Of a stretch of DNA of 64,000 nucleotides, positions 11,778 through 23,233 are shown one piece after another. The DNA comes from Syngnathus acus (Eukaryota > Chordata > Actinopteri > Syngnathiformes > Syngnathidae), in assembly GCF_901709675.1 (NCBI RefSeq), contig NC_051095.1, forward strand, positions 25,180,456 through 25,244,455. Reading direction: 5' to 3'. A program made the translations under genes and the position numbers. Positions within the stretch are counted from its first letter, which is position 1, and each line of letters opens with the position of its first letter. The notes under the pieces are model-generated. The model did not search any database. It worked only from the letters and a program-made list of their open reading frames with translations, and was not told the origin of the DNA.

Positions 11778-14700
11778 CGATGTGGTTCTGCAACAGACAG
11801 AAATACACCACGTAAGTCAACGCTCAACTTCTAGACGTCACATAACACTAGTAGACGGCACACATTACATAACTAAGTGCCCATAACGGTTCCGCTAAAT
11901 AACCATAAATGAAATACTCTCTGCAACACACCAAACATAAGTCATCGAGACAACAAAATACATTTGCTGGCAACCGTTAGTCGCCGTGCCACTGCGTAAC
12001 GGCTACTCGTACGATGCGAGGCAAACTTAAGAGGAGCGTGCCGAAGCTATCAATCAAACGGCGCACACACGAAACAAACCGCGATCAGACAAACGGCACA
12101 ACAGTAGACAGTAGTAACAATGAAATGTATATACTCACTTTGTGTCAAAGACGCACATGATCACAGCAACATACTCAGTCGATACCAGCAACCTTTAACT
12201 AACGACCAGTTTAGCGTGTCCCGAGCCTACCTCCCCAAGACAGCTACGATAGGCTCCAGCGCGCCCGTGACCCTCGTGAAGATAAGCGGTTCAGAAAATG
12301 GATTGAGTTGCTGGAAGTCAAAATAAGTTGTGGAAACCAGAACTACAAACAATCTATCGGGAACAGCCATCTTGTTTTTTTACATTAGTCTCAAACGCTT
12401 TGAGGTCGGAACTGGTAAAAAATCCGACTTCCCAACTATATTGAATGTAGTAAAGATTCCGAAAGAAATTGAAAATAAGACAGAGCTTTCTCAATTCTCA
12501 AACTAAAATCACGGGGATGGCTTTTTCTTGTCAACGCCGAACATTTGTGCTATCAATACATAGCATACATCCAATTTTTTTTTTCTTTTGTTCTTGTGGT
12601 GCACAACGCAGCAACAGTGCCAATCGTGTCATGTGATCTTGCCGCTTTGTTCCCAGAGTGCATTGCATGCTGCGATACATTTAATTAATGAAGTTTGAAG
12701 GCTGTTAATCCTTGTCATACCTTGTCATGTGTGGTTCTGTTAAATCTGAGGCAAAGATCAGGGTGGTTGCCTTGTTACTAAAGTCCCCAGTGTTATCTGC
12801 CTCATCCAGGTTTTATGAGTGTCTCCCCTGCGTTGTTGCCACCTTTCTATTGCCCTAACACTGAGAGAATGTCGGATTATTCCTTGAAATGTGTGCCCAT
12901 GGCATTGTGTCTTCAAGCAACATTCAAGTAACATGCCCCAAATGGTTCAACCCGAGTAGCCAAAAAGCATCCCACTGGTACCTAAGGTATTTTCCTCAGC
13001 GACTTGGTAACAAAGGAAACCTGTCTGTCTTTAAGGTTACTGGGTAATGTCCATGACACAAGACTGTAAGCAGCAGGGCTCTAAATATTTGTCCTTGGGT
13101 GTAAATATCTGGAATGCCATACACACTGGTTCAGACACTCCATTACCCCCATGCTCGGTCAGCCCAGACATCTGTTTACCTCATGAGCAAAGTCACCAGA
13201 AGAAAGAATATCTCTGCCAAGATAAATGAACCGCTCCAAACTAGCACCCATTGCACCCACAGATCCAGGGCTGAGAGCAGTGTCCAAGAAGATGTCAGTT
13301 TGGTCATGTTTTAGAGTGCATCCGTGGATGCTTAGGTGATGTTTTTTTTTTTTATATGTTTTTTTAAAGAATTATTTTTTCCTGTAGTTTTTTTTTGTAA
13401 ATGTTTATGTAAATTGTTGCTTGAACTCAGGGTTTGCTTTGCTCATGAATTAAACTCAGGCTCCCGCCATTAATTGCCTGGATTTTGATCAGGACATGCA
13501 ATTTAAGGCACTACAACTGCCTTATTTTCTGAATTGCAATGACATCACAGACAACAGGTCAACATCAGCAAAGGCAGGATCAGTGAGTCTCTCTTCACCC
13601 AACGACGCACCAACTTCAGTGCCAATTATCTATACAACCACAAATGTAATGTTGAGGAGTGTTTCCTAGAACAGACAGATGATAAACAAATGTGTAAGCA
13701 CTAACTATTCTTGGACCCTGGCTGTCAAAATGAAAACAATATGGAGACAGAAGAAGATTCCAGCACTGAGCCTTTTAACAGAATATTTATAAAAAAAAAA
13801 TAATAATAATAAAAAAAAAAGATAAAATATGTGCTGTCGTAATAAAAGTCTCCAAGGATTCAACATCTTGATTTTTGGAGTGGTTGACAAAGTTGGCACA
13901 CCATTTTCCTGTTTTTATAGCTTACTTACACGAGTTATTCATGCAGCACTCCTGTCAAGTTTGAACAAATCATACGACAGCGTGATCAGAATCGTTGCAA
14001 AGTGTGCATTGATCGATAGAAATTAAATCATTTGAATCATAAATTTCTATATGTAACATAGCATTTCGAAGACATGATGAATCTAATTGAAATAATGAAA
14101 TTTCATAATTGGACCGGTGAAAATTTGGATTCGGGCAACAGAAGGCTGAATTGCTAAACTTAATTGACCTTTATCAAAACGACAGAATTTAATTACACAT
14201 CAACTGCGACTGATTTATAGAATGCATATTTGAGCTTGAAGGGGTGAGGGGCCATAAGAAAGTTGGAATTCTGGATAGTCAGCAAAATAGTAATACAGGG
14301 CACTACTTAATTAAAAAAGAATACAGTAGGGTTTTTAAATAACAATTACAGTGACATGACCCTTGCGACAATTGATTTAAATGGCAATTTATGATAGGTA
14401 CTTGGGGTTAGGATTAACAATCCATCCATCCATCCATTACTGGTGCGGCTCGTCCTTACGAGGGTCACGGAGGATTAACAATAATAATTAGAATTTGTCA
14501 TTTCTGTAGAAATTGCGTGTGAAGGCGTAGAGGCTGAATAAAAATTCGGGGAATGCTACAAGATTGTGTTTAAATTTGGAACGTGTTGAAGTGGTCAGAA
14601 AATGGATGAAAATATAGAAAGAATTCTGTAAAATTGGGCGTGAATTTTAAAGTTGAAAATTTGAAATTTTTCAAAAGTGGGAAGTTTTGGAATGGGTAGG

Positions 14701-15121
14701 CATAAGATGAACAGTTCAAAAATTGAAATGGGTTGAGTCAGTGAAAAAAAATTAATTAGAAATTATAAGGGAAAAAGGAAATTTTGCAAAATTTTACCAC
14801 AATGTTAAAAGCGAAAATGTGACATTTTAATCTAGGAAGTGAAAGAAGGCAAATTGGAGGAATTATGAGGAAGAAAATGAGAAATGTTGAATGTGCCATG
14901 AAGAATGAATGGTGAAATATTGGCTTAAAATTTGTAAATTTCTCGAAAACCGTACATTTTTAGAATATTTGGCATGAATATTTAGAATGTGTTAAAAGTG
15001 TTAAAAGTGGAATGAAGTGAATCAGATGAATTTGTAGAAGTAGTTAAGCTAAAAAAAAAACCAAATAAATAAATAAATAAAAAAAGAGGCAGAAGAATGC
15101 AGAAGAAGTTGAATAATAATA
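11778..15121. other. non-coding stretch with repeat scraps
   Basis: No gene is recognised. 12243-12305 (GGCTCCAGCGCGCCCGTGAC, GAAAATGGATT) and 14427-14475 (CCATCCATCCATCCATTACT, GGGTCACGGAGG) are short pieces of the common CCATCCATTTTCT-type repeat. 13800-13820 is A/T-only low-complexity sequence. 12660-13560 has no visible repeat and could hold conserved non-coding DNA; only alignment could tell. Confidence 0.45.
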
Positions 15122-15200
15122 AAGTCAAGGCAAGTCAAGTTTATTTATATAGCCCACAAGCAAGTCTCAAAGGGCTTCAAATGTACAAAAATTGACAATT
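15122..15200 (+). repeat. LINE/SINE 3' tail fragment (GTCAAGTTTATTTATATAGC type)
   Basis: AAGTCAAGGCAAGTCAAGTTTA, then TTATATAGCCC and CTCAAAGGGCTTC are familiar from a very common fish interspersed repeat. Only about 80 bp remain. Confidence 0.5.
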
Positions 15201-17204
15201 TAAAGTACAGGAACAATAAGTGTGAGGGCCACAATGATGATCATGACAGCAAAAATATTTCTAATTGGTTTTGATAGGTACAAAGGGGAAACGTGGAGGA
15301 AGGTTTTCAAAATTTGTGATATAGCGTGACTCCATTATCAAGAGTAGGCATTTCTTTTTGATTCTAAGAATTGGCATCAACAAAAATGAGAACGATAATC
15401 TTCAAGGTGATAGTGTAAGTGGCAGGAAGAAGGTGTGTATATTGTTTTTTTAAACATTATTTTTAGTATCATTATTTTTTAGGAGGGTCAGTTATGCTTG
15501 TGAGGAGATGAATGAAGGAACAAGGTAACAGTAAAAGGGAGTGCTCTATAATTTTTTGGTTCTTAGCCAGAGGTAGTTATTTGGAGGGATGAATTTAAAC
15601 TGAAAGCAAAATGGAACTGTTTAGTGGAAGAAATATGGGAAGGTGGAAATATTGAAGTTACAGCTCAACACAAAGTGTCAAATAGTCTAAGTGTGAGATG
15701 TGAGCAAACTAAATGGGGAGTTAAATCATGTTCCAGCATGCTGCATATTGGCAAACGATGAGAGGACAGGAGACCAGACAATTAGATATTAATTTTGGAT
15801 TTAAAATAAAAAAGGGAAATTTTAATTGAGGAGAAAATTTTGCGTAGGGATGGTTCCTTTTACAATTGAATATTGTACGTTTTTATGTGTGTGTTGTGGG
15901 ATGACAGTTTGTCTGTAATGGTGTATGAATGTCAAGTCTGTGCTTGTGGTGTTGGTGTATTGTGAATGGTTAACATGATTCAAAGTTGGGGTGATGTGAT
16001 CACAGCAGAGGATAACATTCCTCTCGCCTGAAAAATATAAAGATACTACAGATTTGAAAAAGCAAGATTGATCGGGGCTAATTTTGGAATAAATATGGGT
16101 TTGGGATTACTGCACCATTGACAACAAAAGACTTCAATGGAGAAGGCCCAATTCAAGATTATGACCAGACGTGACAATACCAGCATTGACAATCAAGACT
16201 CTGAGCCAAGACAGTGTATGACAACAACTCTGGACTTACCTGACAGTGAGACGAAATGTATGTGACGGAATTTGTGATGACTTGCTTTGTTTTGATGTTT
16301 TACCTAATTGTATTGCAGCCTCTAACAGCAACCCAGGGAGCAGATTGTGCTTCATTTGTTAAACTCGTGTTTACTTTGCAGGTTGTCAACTGCAGTCTTG
16401 GAGAATTTTGTGTCATGTCTGTGAACATGCATTAACAACTAACCCCTTACTTTTCATAATGAGTTTGTAAATGTGATCGTTTTCAGGACAGGCTCGGCAG
16501 GCTCCAGTTTTCAATTTCATACGTTTGACATGCGCCCGTGTGTGGATTATTTTTGTTTAGCATTATGAATTTTATTTCTTGGTATTATGGATGTTTATTG
16601 TCCGGAGAGCTGCATGCACAGCTACAGGAGGGTGATGGCTTTTGTTCATACAGCCATGTGAGATGCTGCCAGTCGAGTTTCAGGGACTGAGAATTGGTGA
16701 TTCCAGGCCAGGATGGCATCTGGAGGTACACCGAAGTCCAGCTGGCGATGGGTATGTTACCAGGGACATTGTTATTTTTACTTTTAACCATAGTGCCACA
16801 TTTTTTAGAATGTGTCAAAAGGGGGAGAAAAAAAAAAAAAAAAAAAAAAGTGAGTGTTTTCAGATTTGATGGTTTTTAAGTCTTCAACATGCTAGACGGA
16901 GGAGAAGAAACAGCTCGGCAGAAATGAAGTGAATGGGAGACAACATCGTGAAATGGAGCCAAAGCCTGGTAACAAGTGTGGAGATAAATTGAACAAATTT
17001 AAGATGACTGCAGGAGTATTATGGCGAAAGCAAATAGATTCAACAAAAGTTTTTCCCTATAAAATGGTGGCGTTTGGGTTTGACGTACATAGTCGCTTCA
17101 AAGGAGGAAAAGCATGAATTAAGATACGTGATTGATCAATGATTAAATGTTAGTCAAACAACAGATTGAATAAATTACGATGACTATGCTTTGAAAAGGC
17201 TATC
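15201..17204. other. non-coding stretch, no gene recognised
   Basis: AT-rich up to about 16300. From 16330 to 16800 the sequence is more complex and free of visible repeats, ending in a poly-A run near 16828-16849. Short open frames here have no domain features. It could be a conserved non-coding block, which cannot be tested from one sequence. Confidence 0.4.
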
Positions 17205-17212
17205 CCTTATAC

Positions 17213-17557
17213 CAGGGGTGTCAAAAAAAATAAAATAAATAATAATAATAATTTTCAGGCCGCATTGTAGTCATAGCTTCTTTTGGAGGGCTGTTATGAC
17301 TGTCACCCCAAATAAATGTATGAGCACCTCATATTATATACAGTAAAAGCTACAAAATAAACTGACAAGTAATTCGTTTTCAAATCAGACAAGTAAAAAC
17401 TGGTCTAATATTTAAAAATAAAATATTATTAAAAGTGAAGACAATTTGCAATTCGAGTAATGACACATGAATATGAAGCACAATTTGTCTTCGCGGGCCA
17501 CATAAAATGATGTGCCTGGCTGCATCTGGCCCCCGGGCCTTGAGTTTGACACCTGTG
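17213..17557. mobile_element. hAT MITE with CAGGGGTGTCAAA ends
   Basis: Left end CAGGGGTGTCAAA and right end TTTGACACCTGTG form imperfect terminal inverted repeats. They are flanked by an exact 8-bp duplication CCTTATAC (17205-17212 and 17558-17565). At 345 bp it has no coding capacity. Subterminal GGCCGCATTGTAGTC and CATCTGGCCCCCGGGCC are typical of this hAT family. A decayed relative lies in GHDC intron 4. Confidence 0.9.
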
Positions 17558-17676
17558 CCTTATACAAAGGTAAAGTAGGATTAGAATTTGATAGAACAGA
17601 TATGGACATTCACATATTCCAATAGAGTTTAAACTGCTTGCAATACTATTACAAATTAGTTAACACTTGTGAGTAA

Positions 17677-17677
<1 letters not shown>

Positions 17678-17731
<54 letters not shown>
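17678..17731. repeat. (GATT)n microsatellite
   Basis: About 13 tandem GATT units, followed to about 17820 by degenerate GACTGAATGACCGA variants, suggesting the array was longer and has decayed. Confidence 0.95.
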
Positions 17732-18177
17732 GGACAGTGAGTGACTGACTGAATGACGGAATGACCGAGTGACAGAATGACCGAGACCAAATGACTGAGT
17801 GACCGAATGGGCGATCGTTCGATGTCTGTCTGTCTATATGTATGTATGTATTTCGTTATTTGTTTATTTTTCTCTCACATTTTCTTTCTCATCTTCCACT
17901 TCTTTCGGGAATCTTCTCGCTTTTTAAGAATCTCCCCTGCCATCTCTCCTTGATAGTTCCATGCTGTCACTGGAATGTCGTCTAGGCCAATTGCCTTTCC
18001 CCTCTCCATCTTTTACAAATGTCTGGGTATGAATTTTATCTATATTTATTTTTCTCACTCATTGGCGGCCCCACAGAGGGACTTGAAGTGGCTCCACAGA
18101 GGGACGTGGTGGGCCGACAGAGGGATTACGAACACATATGGGTTTTTGGTGACCTCAGTTAAACTGAGGTCAACAGA

Positions 18178-18351
18178 GGGTGTGAAGGAATAGGGTCAAA
18201 AGACACAAAACCCGCCTAGCCACAATAACAGATACGCTCACATCTCTTTGGATAAAGTATATAAGCAGACAAGTATATTCATGGAGTCAACCAATAAAGA
18301 AGACATAACTAGACATTCTTTGATATAAGATAATAACAGAGGTTGCTACAA
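18178..18351 (+). repeat. possible LTR end
   Basis: The segment runs from TGTGAAGG to GTTGCTACA, holds a TATATAAG box (18258) and an AATAAAG signal (18294), and is preceded by the purine run ACAGAGGG, similar to a polypurine tract. These fit a short 3' LTR, but no partner LTR, primer site or retroviral protein is visible. Tentative. Confidence 0.3.
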
Positions 18352-18606
18352 CTTCACGATTCAATATGTATTTCTGTGCACTGCAAAATAAATGTCTTTT
18401 GATATGTTGCCTAAATAGCTTAATGACCCTTAAGGAACTGTGTAATGCATGCCTGATGTTTTTTCTCTAAATCATGGACACGGCCAGAGTCGTCTTGACC
18501 GTTCAGTACTTGATTATATCTTGTGTTTTGATTAAACGTCATATGTCGCCTAATGCGGGACGCCAGCTTTTCGATTACTACTGAACGCTCTGCACAGAGG
18601 GAAATG

Positions 18607-19232
18607 TTTTGCCTAACAAAGAAAAGATATGGTGGGAAGCATGATTAAACTAAGAATATAATGATGTGAGCAAAGACATGGAGTATCAAAAGAACTAACT
18701 TTGCATAGTCAGGGAACAGTAATAGATTAATGATGTGACAGCCAAAAAGCTCACATAAATTCGTACAAAATGACAAAATTGAAAGAATGAGGTACGACAG
18801 TATATGTGCAAGGATGGAGGAGAATGTTTACAGGAAGGTCACTTGGAGATAAAAACCAGCTGGTGCCAGAGGGAGACAGCCAAGGACTCGGCCAAAGATG
18901 ATCACCAAGGCCGAAAGACGGGATGGAAGACAGCCCCCACACACACACCGAATCGTCCATAACCAGCACCCACTCCCATGGAATCAAACTCTACTGCGAA
19001 GTCGCCCCACCCCAACGACTCATCACCCATCAAACTCGCCCCACACCGGCCTGTGCAACTGAATATAAGCTGACCAAAGAACCTTGAACGTTGCCTTTTC
19101 TGAATGGAGACTTTCTGCTCTTGAAAGGCCCAGCGCTGTATTGTACTTTCCTGAAAACAGAGCTTTCTTAACAAGAATTATGATTGAACTCAACCAACCT
19201 GTGTAAGTCTAATTTCTGCTTCAGTGTCTTTG
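18607..19232 (+). repeat. possible solo LTR
   Basis: Begins TGTTTTGCC after the purine run CAGAGGGAAA and ends near GTGTCTTTGCA. A GAATATAAGC box lies at 19061, followed by GC-mixed sequence like an R/U5 region. No target duplication is evident and no second copy is present to confirm the edges. 17740-18177 and 18352-18606 around these two segments hold nothing I recognise. Confidence 0.25.
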
Positions 19233-19493
19233 CATTTTCCTAAATCTGAAGAAATTAAACGAGCACGCAGTGAGTAAATTGGATAACAGGTGATTGGCAA
19301 TGGCTTTTGCCGTGAGGCGCAGATAGCGCTCCCTAAATTGTGGACCAAATCCAACAGTACCATTGTAACCGACATACGTACGCGAACGTAAAACAGGAAG
19401 TGGTATCGCCTGAAGACGGCCTTTAACATAAATCACCCTACCTCAAATCAAAGCACGGCTGAATAACATAAATGACATGGAGAATTCTTAACA

Positions 19494-19690
19494 CATACTG
19501 TAAATATGTTTTTAGAAAAACGTTTATTATTATAATTTTTTTTAACAAGGTACAAGTGTACATACTGTAAATATGTTTTTAGAACTCTAATTATTATAAC
19601 AATTTTTCTATAACAAGGTACAACACTAAATATGTTTTTAGAACTCTTATTATTATAACTTTTTGTTCCATAAAAAGGTACAAGTGTACG
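19494..19690. repeat. short tandem repeat, three units of 59-67 bp
   Basis: The unit TAAATATGTTTTTAGAA, then TTATTATAA, then AAGGTACAA occurs three times (from 19500, 19567 and 19626), with spacings of about 67 and 59 bp. Non-coding. Confidence 0.75.
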
Positions 19691-19799
19691 CACTGCAATT
19701 GTGTGGGCACTCCTTGCCTTCTGCTGGCGTGTGGGCACGTTTTGTGCCATAATTCCTCAATTTAAAAGTTTTATTTTGACTTTAAAAAAAAATTTTAAT

Positions 19800-19874
19800 G
19801 TGGAAAAAAAATCCGCGATGTAGTGAAACAGCGATAAACGAACCGCAATATAGCGAGGGATTATTGTACTTTAT
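19800..19874. mobile_element. right end of a pogo-type MITE
   Basis: GTGAAACAGCGATAAACGAA then GCGAGGGATTATTG followed by TA. The same terminus occurs at 29120-29166 and, inverted, at 46227. The left end of this copy was not found, so only the terminus is called. Confidence 0.6.
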
Positions 19875-20692
19875 CTTTGAAAAAGAGCATACTGCTGTGC
19901 TCTCGAAGGATAAATGCATGGTGGCTGACTGGGTTATGCTGCCATTCACCATCCCTACAATGGAACTGGTTCAGCTTCAGTCATTTCATTATCTGGGGCA
20001 CACATTAAGGATTTTCTGCATTAGTGATTTGTGCCACAAAGTAGGCAGGCACATTGTTAGTTTTGGCAAAACTTCTTTGTTTTTGATTCACTTTTTGAAT
20101 GAGTTTGTAAGAAAACCTGACTAGTAGCTAGTGACAGCAGGAAAATATGACGAGTATCACTTATTAATCGTGGCAACACTAGTGTCGATCAATTTTATGA
20201 GATGATGTGTTTCGAGGTTGATTTGGATAAAATCGTATGAGCCAGAAAACGCCACCTTGGGAGTTTCACCCAAGGAAATCAAAACATAAACGATAGTTCA
20301 AATAAATATACAAATATACAAAACTGTCGAGGAAGGAATCCCAGAAGAAGAAACACCACACTCCAGTGACACTCAAAGTCAATTTGTACCTTTCTCTGTT
20401 GACTCAGAATAAGACAACCAACGTTTGTCTTTTGTCCTTTGAATAAGGAATTTATTCAAACCAAATTATTTACAATGCTACTACAATATATATAGTGGTG
20501 ACTTCATACCATGTTTCCATAAGACAAAAAAATTGTTAATACTGTATTGGGTTTACATTTTTGTAGTCTTGCCCGGTACTTGGTAACCTGACAAGAGCCA
20601 AATTGATATGTGAATCACTTCACAGTATCAATCTGGGACCACTCCACTGTGAACTGAAGGACAATTGCGCACAATACTTCAAGCTGCTAGGG
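19875..20692. other. no gene recognised
   Basis: Unremarkable AT-rich sequence. 20585-20640 shares a decayed repeat with 5615-5710. Nothing else is seen. Confidence 0.5.
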
Positions 20693-21972
20693 CAGGGGTG
20701 GGCAAACTTTTTGACTCGCGGGCCGAACTGGGTTCTAAATTTGGACCGGAGGGCCGAACCAGGAGCAGATGGACGTAGTGTTTGTGTGAAGTAATATAAG
20801 CGACCTGTAAAGGTCATTGCATAAAAGATTTTGGCCTTTAGTAGGTAGTAAAGCATGGATATTCCAAACAAGTTTTTTGAAAACAAATGCATTTATTAAC
20901 AGCATTAAAAAAAAATAATAATAATTCACTAAAAAACTGCTATCAGTGATTCTCATAAAATACGACACTGTTATTATGAATAACAGTCTCCATCACTTCA
21001 GTGCCTGCAGGTCAGATTAATGAAAGATGTTTATCTTATGAGATCACGGCAAACATTCTGACCAAATATATATCATCTTGAAGAATCGGTGAAAGCATAC
21101 ATCCAAATAAAGTAATCAAAACGGCAACACGGTGAGGGGTATCTGAAAATCAGAGCAGAGTTTTAACTCACAAACACCTGGTAACAGAGGTGAGGAAACA
21201 GGAAACACTTCCTTAAAGTAAGCCTTAAGAACTTTACAGGTTAAGATTAGTCGCAAACAGGTGGTGCATCAATGTCCTTGAGCATCCTGCATTGTTTGAA
21301 AATGAGAATGGTCGCTAGTTTCAATCCCTGCTATGTGTACAAATCATATTCAAAATGCATTTTTTTACAACAAACTTGAGAGCCTCCCCTTCATTTTCAG
21401 TGGGAACAGTGTTGTTGGTCTCCCTTTTTTGCTAGTGCGTCATAGTCTGGAGTAAAATTTGTTGTGGCAATTCTTAGGAGAGATCCGAGGTGTTGGTCCG
21501 TTTACCTCGATCTGTGACGGGTTGATGTTGACGTGGCTGAACGTCACGTCGCGTACGTCGAGCCAAATTGGCCACTCTTTTTTTAAACACTCGGCACTGT
21601 GTCCACCTTGCTTTTCCTTGGGCGACTCGTTTTAATAGAAGGATTCCAGGGGAAGGTTTGTGGGTGGCTTTAGCGTAAAACTGTATCTGAAAGCGCGAAT
21701 TACAAGAATGCTGTCGTCACAGCCCACGCTCTAAATTCGGGACTGATACAAATAGAGCGCGAGTGCGCCATGTCCGTACTACTGAGTACGTACACGCACT
21801 TGTGAGTGTGCACCGAGCTTTCTGACACGGCTTCCAGTAGTAAATGCGCAGGCGAGCGGTTCCCCATCTACTAGGGAAACGCAGTCATTGCAGGCAATAC
21901 GACCAAATAAAATGTTTAATACAATTTATTCAGGGTTGGCAGGCCGGATTAAACGGTCCCGTGGGCCGGATG
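20693..21972 (-). mobile_element. internally deleted hAT transposon, copy 2 (decayed)
   Basis: The end CAGGGGTGGGCAAACTTTTT starts at 20693 and matches copy 3. The other side reads to CCCGTGGGCCGGATGT and then loses the last 40 bp, so one terminal repeat and the target duplication are missing. Relative to copies 1 and 3 it holds about 290 extra bp (about 21118-21410). This is either a later insertion or a piece of the parent lost from the others. The mini-ORF region (21415-21640) has frameshifts. It is the oldest-looking of the three copies. Confidence 0.8.
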
Positions 21973-22726
21973 TTTCGGAAATTATTTAAACACAACCCTG
22001 TGGACGTGATGCGCAAGTCAAATTCTGTGTCTGCTGAAACGGACGGTCCTGGCCAGGTGAATTTTCAGTCACAGCCAAGTCTCAGTTCATACGACACATC
22101 ATTTGTTCCAGTCTGTAATTAAATTAGTAAAACTCCACAGTAAATCTCCATATTTAAAAACCCAAACCGGGTTGCGCTGACGGATGTTAAACAGAAAACC
22201 ATTGTATAAAAGCAGTGCATGGGTGTGAACTACATGGTTGTCCACAGCCATCTGTTGTAAATCTTTCTATGTCAAAGCCACATTTGAGTGTGTGGCACCT
22301 TGTGCCTGCCTGTGCAGACACCCTTGCTTATTTTAACCTATTTTGAGATTTTTTTAATATCTCTACCGCTACCTAGGCTGCGACAGTGGCTTCAAAACTA
22401 CTGTGACAACTGTAGATAGGTGTGAATGCTAATGCTACCATCAAATATTGTGGGGGGTTTTTGTTTTTTTTTAACTATTTTTGTCAAACTCGGTGGTTCA
22501 AAGTTGCCCTCTTTTTTGCTGTTTTGGTCAAGCTTCATAAAAAAAATTTCCACAGCATGGTCATATAGTCAAGTCTTTTGTTGTCAATAAATTAGGGAGG
22601 AAGCCGATGAATATTTTGATATTTGGTTACCCAAATGAAAATTCTATTGAATAATGGGGAATTGGTATGGTTTCTGGTGACAGTGGCCCTTGTACTTGTG
22701 ACCTGGGCCCCGTGGCATCTAATTTA
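21973..22726. other. no gene recognised
   Basis: No repeat or coding signature found. The right edge is where the minus-strand LINE's 3' tail begins. Confidence 0.5.
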
Positions 22727-23233
22727 GTTTAGTTTTAGTTTATTGTTTAGCACATATTATTATAACAAATAACAGTGCAGGGAGGGAGACGAAGCCTAGG
22801 GCTTGTAAGGAGCTCCACTCCTGTATAAACAAAGTGCACAACAAACAAAGTGCTGTGTCATCAAATATCATTCAAGTGTTTAAGAAAAAAAAATATATAT
22901 ATATATAAATGAATAAACAGAAATGAATAAACACAAGCATAACTAGCTAAATATTAAATCGTCATATTTATATATGCATATATACGAATGTGTATGTATA
23001 CATACATAAACAAATACACTATACAAAATGAGAAACAAGAGAAACAAAATTTGACACTTAGTGATGTTGAAGCAATCAAAAAAACACCAGGTAAGAAATA
23101 GCTAAGAGGGAGCAGAAGAACTGCAAACAGAAAATAACAAAACAAGGAAGAATCAGGGTATAAATAGTGGTTTAAGTTGATGTTCTTAGTATGGATCAGC
23201 TGAGTTCGGTGGAGTAATTTTGGACTGGTAGGA

